Source: Oscillospiraceae bacterium
GTDB taxonomy: Bacteria; Bacillota; Clostridia; Oscillospirales; Oscillospiraceae
Assembly: GCA_902785115.1 (NCBI GenBank)
Contig: CACZXQ010000004.1
Location: 1-38,229 of the forward strand
DNA: 38,229 nt
Direction of reading: 5' to 3'
Below are positions 36,342 through 38,229 of this stretch, piece by piece. Each line of letters starts with the position of its first letter. Position 1 is the first letter of the stretch. The notes below the pieces were generated by a model. That model saw only the letters and a program-made list of their open reading frames with translations, had not been told where the DNA came from and made no database searches. The position numbers were made by a program, and so were the translations under genes.

Positions 36342-38229
36342 ACAATTCTTTTAAACATCTTATCCAGGTCTTTCCGCGTCAAAATCGCGGAGACCGGGCG
36401 GCCGTGCGGGCAGTATTTGACGCGCCCGGACAGCACCTCGCGCACGATGCGCTCCCGCTCGGCGTCACTGGTATCCCAGCCCGCCTTGATCGCGGCCTTG
36501 CAGGCCACGGTGTGCAAAATCTCATCCCGCGCGCTCTGCTTATCCGGCGCCTTGCCGCGCCGCAGCTTTTCCAGGATCTCCTCCACCGCGGGCGCGGCGT
36601 CGGAAAACAGGATGTCCGCCGGGACGGCGCGGATCACATAGTCGTCCCCGCCAAATTCTTCGATCTCAAAGCCGAGCTCCGCCAGAAGCTCCCCGTTCTG
36701 CTCCAGAAGCTCCGCATCGGCGGCGTTCAGCTTCAGATGCGCGGGCGTGAGCAGGGTCTGGGACATGATCTCGCGATCCATGGCCTTGAGACGGTCAAAA
36801 TTCATGCGCTCATGGGCGGCGTGCTTGTCGATGAGCATCAGCTCCTCCCCCAGCTCCACGAGGATATAGGTCTTCATCGTCTCACCGATGATCTTATACG
36901 CCGGCAAAGCCGGTTTTTCCACATTTTGAACAGCTTTTTCCACAGATTCAACGCGGTTTACTGTCGAATCCTGTACTTTTTCCTCGAATTTCGCGATCTT
37001 CTGCGGCGCGGTCAGGTCAAGGCTCTGCTGCATTGGCTCCGGCGTCTCGCGCAGGGTGACAAAGCCCGCGGAAAACGTAGGCTTCAGCGTGCTCGTGGGC
37101 GCGGGGATCGGCGCGGTTTTCGGCTTTTCCACCGCGTAGCCGTTACTGCGGAAGCTCTCGGCGCTCATACTGCGGTAGAAGTCCGGCTTCGGCTCCACGG
37201 CCTTGCGGGTAGAGGGCGAAAGCGCCACCGCCGCGGTGCGGTTTTCCCCTTCAAGGGAGAGCTTCACCGCGTTATACACGAGGTCGAAAACCTTCTTTTC
37301 ATAGGAGAACTTGACCTCCACCTTCGCCGGGTGCACGTTCACATCCACGCTCGCGGCGCTCAGATCGAGATACAGCACGCAGGCGGGGTAGCGCCCGGTG
37401 AGCAGGCTGTTGCGGTAGGCCTGCTCCAGCGCCGCCTGCAAAAGCTGGGAGCGGATGAAGCGCCCGTTGCAGAAGAAAAACTGCGCGCTGCGATTGCCGC
37501 GCCCGGCCGAGGGGGAGGAGACGAAGCCCGTGAGCTTTAAGCCCTCGTCCTCGCTCACGCAGCGAAGCAGGGAGCCGGCAAGCTCTCTGCCCAAAAGCGT
37601 ATAGACGCAGGAATCCTCCCGCCCGTCGCCGGGGGAGAAAAACTCCTCCTTCCCGTCGCGGATCATGCGCACGGAGACCTCGGGCCGCCCGAGGGCGCAG
37701 CGCAGCGCCGCCTGGACGCAGGCGCCGGCCTCCGCCCGGTCGGATTTTAAAAACTTGAGGCGGGCGGGGGTGTTATAGAAGAGATCGCGCACGATCATCG
37801 TCGTCCCCTCCGGGCAGCCGTCGGGACCCATGTCCTGAATGTCCCCGGCGGAGAGCGTCACGCAGGTGCCGCTCGGGCTCCCCTTCTCGCGGGTGCGCAG
37901 CTCGATGTGCGAGACCGCCGAGATGGCGGCCAGCGCCTCACCGCGAAAGCCCATGGTCTGGATGGCCTCCAGCCCGCGCTCGTCATGCAGCTTGGAGGTC
38001 GCGTGGCGCAGAAAGGCCACGCCCGCGTCCTCGGGCGCCATGCCGCAGCCGTCGTCCGTGACGCGGATATAGGGCGCGCCGCCCCCGCGGATCTCCACGG
38101 TGACGTTGTGCGCCCCGGCGTCAAAGGCGTTTTCCATCAGCTCCTTGATGACGGAGGCCGGACGCTCCACCACCTCGCCCGCGGCGATCAAAGCCGCGAC
38201 GTGGGGAGATAATATGTTAATGGATGGCA
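36338..38229 (-). CDS. mutL: DNA mismatch repair protein MutL (start codon cut by window edge)
   Basis: About 630 aa. The visible N-terminus reads P-S-INILSPHVAALIAAGEVVER directly after a codon xTG whose first base lies outside the window, so only one base is missing. The GHKL ATPase motifs are present: ENAFDAGA, DDGCGM, GFRGEALAAI. The C-terminal endonuclease region has DKHAAHERMNFD (468-479), the metal motif ACKAAIKAG, and CPHGRPV near the end, so it is the nicking type of MutL used by bacteria without MutH. The linker between is long and low in complexity (about 330-440). mutS is expected just upstream, off the window. Confidence 0.96.
   Translation of the reverse strand, partial: PSINILSPHVAALIAAGEVVERPASVIKELMENAFDAGAHNVTVEIRGGGAPYIRVTDDGCGMAPEDAGVAFLRHATSKLHDERGLEAIQTMGFRGEALAAISAVSHIELRTREKGSPSGTCVTLSAGDIQDMGPDGCPEGTTMIVRDLFYNTPARLKFLKSDRAEAGACVQAALRCALGRPEVSVRMIRDGKEEFFSPGDGREDSCVYTLLGRELAGSLLRCVSEDEGLKLTGFVSSPSAGRGNRSAQFFFCNGRFIRSQLLQAALEQAYRNSLLTGRYPACVLYLDLSAASVDVNVHPAKVEVKFSYEKKVFDLVYNAVKLSLEGENRTAAVALSPSTRKAVEPKPDFYRSMSAESFRSNGYAVEKPKTAPIPAPTSTLKPTFSAGFVTLRETPEPMQQSLDLTAPQKIAKFEEKVQDSTVNRVESVEKAVQNVEKPALPAYKIIGETMKTYILVELGEELMLIDKHAAHERMNFDRLKAMDREIMSQTLLTPAHLKLNAADAELLEQNGELLAELGFEIEEFGGDDYVIRAVPADILFSDAAPAVEEILEKLRRGKAPDKQSARDEILHTVACKAAIKAGWDTSDAERERIVREVLSGRVKYCPHGRPVSAILTRKDLDKMFKRIV

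Noticed and set aside
1..38229. tRNA, rRNA, CRISPR array, insertion sequence or prophage
   Set aside because: No cloverleaf with CCA-ready ends, no rRNA signature, no regular repeat-spacer array and no transposase or integrase was recognised on either strand.

Overview
The window reads as a GC-rich, monoderm Clostridia chromosome, most likely an Oscillospiraceae/Ruminococcaceae-type anaerobe from the gut. The evidence is DivIVA, SepF and a signal-less YidC; a 2[4Fe-4S] clostridial ferredoxin; an acetate-linked CoA-transferase of the butyryl/4-hydroxybutyryl type; ECF-type vitamin uptake (ThiT, QueT); lipoproteins with an Ala/Pro/Glu-rich spacer after the lipobox; and GC-rich third codon positions, which also create long meaningless antisense frames. 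Genus is not assignable by eye.

Layout. 1-210: the 3' end of rplL and its terminator. 236-1113: a dCMP-deaminase-family gene on the minus strand, then a gene-free stretch with a palindromic repeat and a 167-bp long-hairpin element. 1114-3157: queH-queT (queuosine) and galU. 3194-4048: a structured 46-bp repeat, then a promoter, TPP riboswitch and thiT. 4063-7600: rpmH-rnpA-yidD-yidC-jag, followed by acpP where mnmE often sits. 7675-10526: a promoter, a Met/Cys-rich 35-codon leader peptide, a strong terminator, then metN-metI-metQ. 10764-11173: a 43-aa protein divergent from a ribbon-helix-helix regulator. 11196-16218: a marR-controlled heterodimeric ABC exporter and an orphan lipoprotein. 16411-19364 (minus): CoA-transferase, plsY-like acyltransferase, HAD phosphatase. 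19533-22842: TAXI-type TRAP receptor and fused TRAP permease. 22886-23836 (minus): trmN6-like methyltransferase and ferredoxin. 24076-26364: a ClpC-like unfoldase without the middle domain. 26394-38229 (minus): a long housekeeping run reading mutL-miaA-hfq-(membrane protein)-yggS-sepF-divIVA-ileS-lspA-rluD-MATE in transcription order.

The most interesting item is the leader in front of metNIQ. A small ORF with 10 Met and 5 Cys in 35 codons has its own promoter and ribosome-binding site. It is followed by a GC-rich hairpin with seven Ts and then by a methionine-family ABC transporter. This has the anatomy of a ribosome-mediated attenuator that senses charged tRNA-Met and/or tRNA-Cys, in a phylum where S-box and T-box control is the norm. 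Other signals: a 46-bp repeat present three times with compensatory stem changes; an hfq leader that can fold to hide its own Shine-Dalgarno; heptamers one helical turn apart in front of the ribbon-helix-helix gene; a promoter overlapping a terminator at thiT/rpmH; a ClpC without the adaptor-binding middle domain; and an LspA with a 170-residue cytosolic tail of VQ(R/Q)P repeats.

Gene products link in several ways. RpmH, RnpA, YidD, YidC and Jag/KhpB serve ribosomes, tRNA processing and membrane insertion. LspA matures the several lipoproteins encoded here (MetQ, the TAXI receptor, the orphan). DivIVA and SepF are division proteins in the same run as ileS and lspA. MutL, MiaA and Hfq form the widespread mutL-miaA-hfq block. 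All structures and promoters were found by reading the sequence and were not computed.
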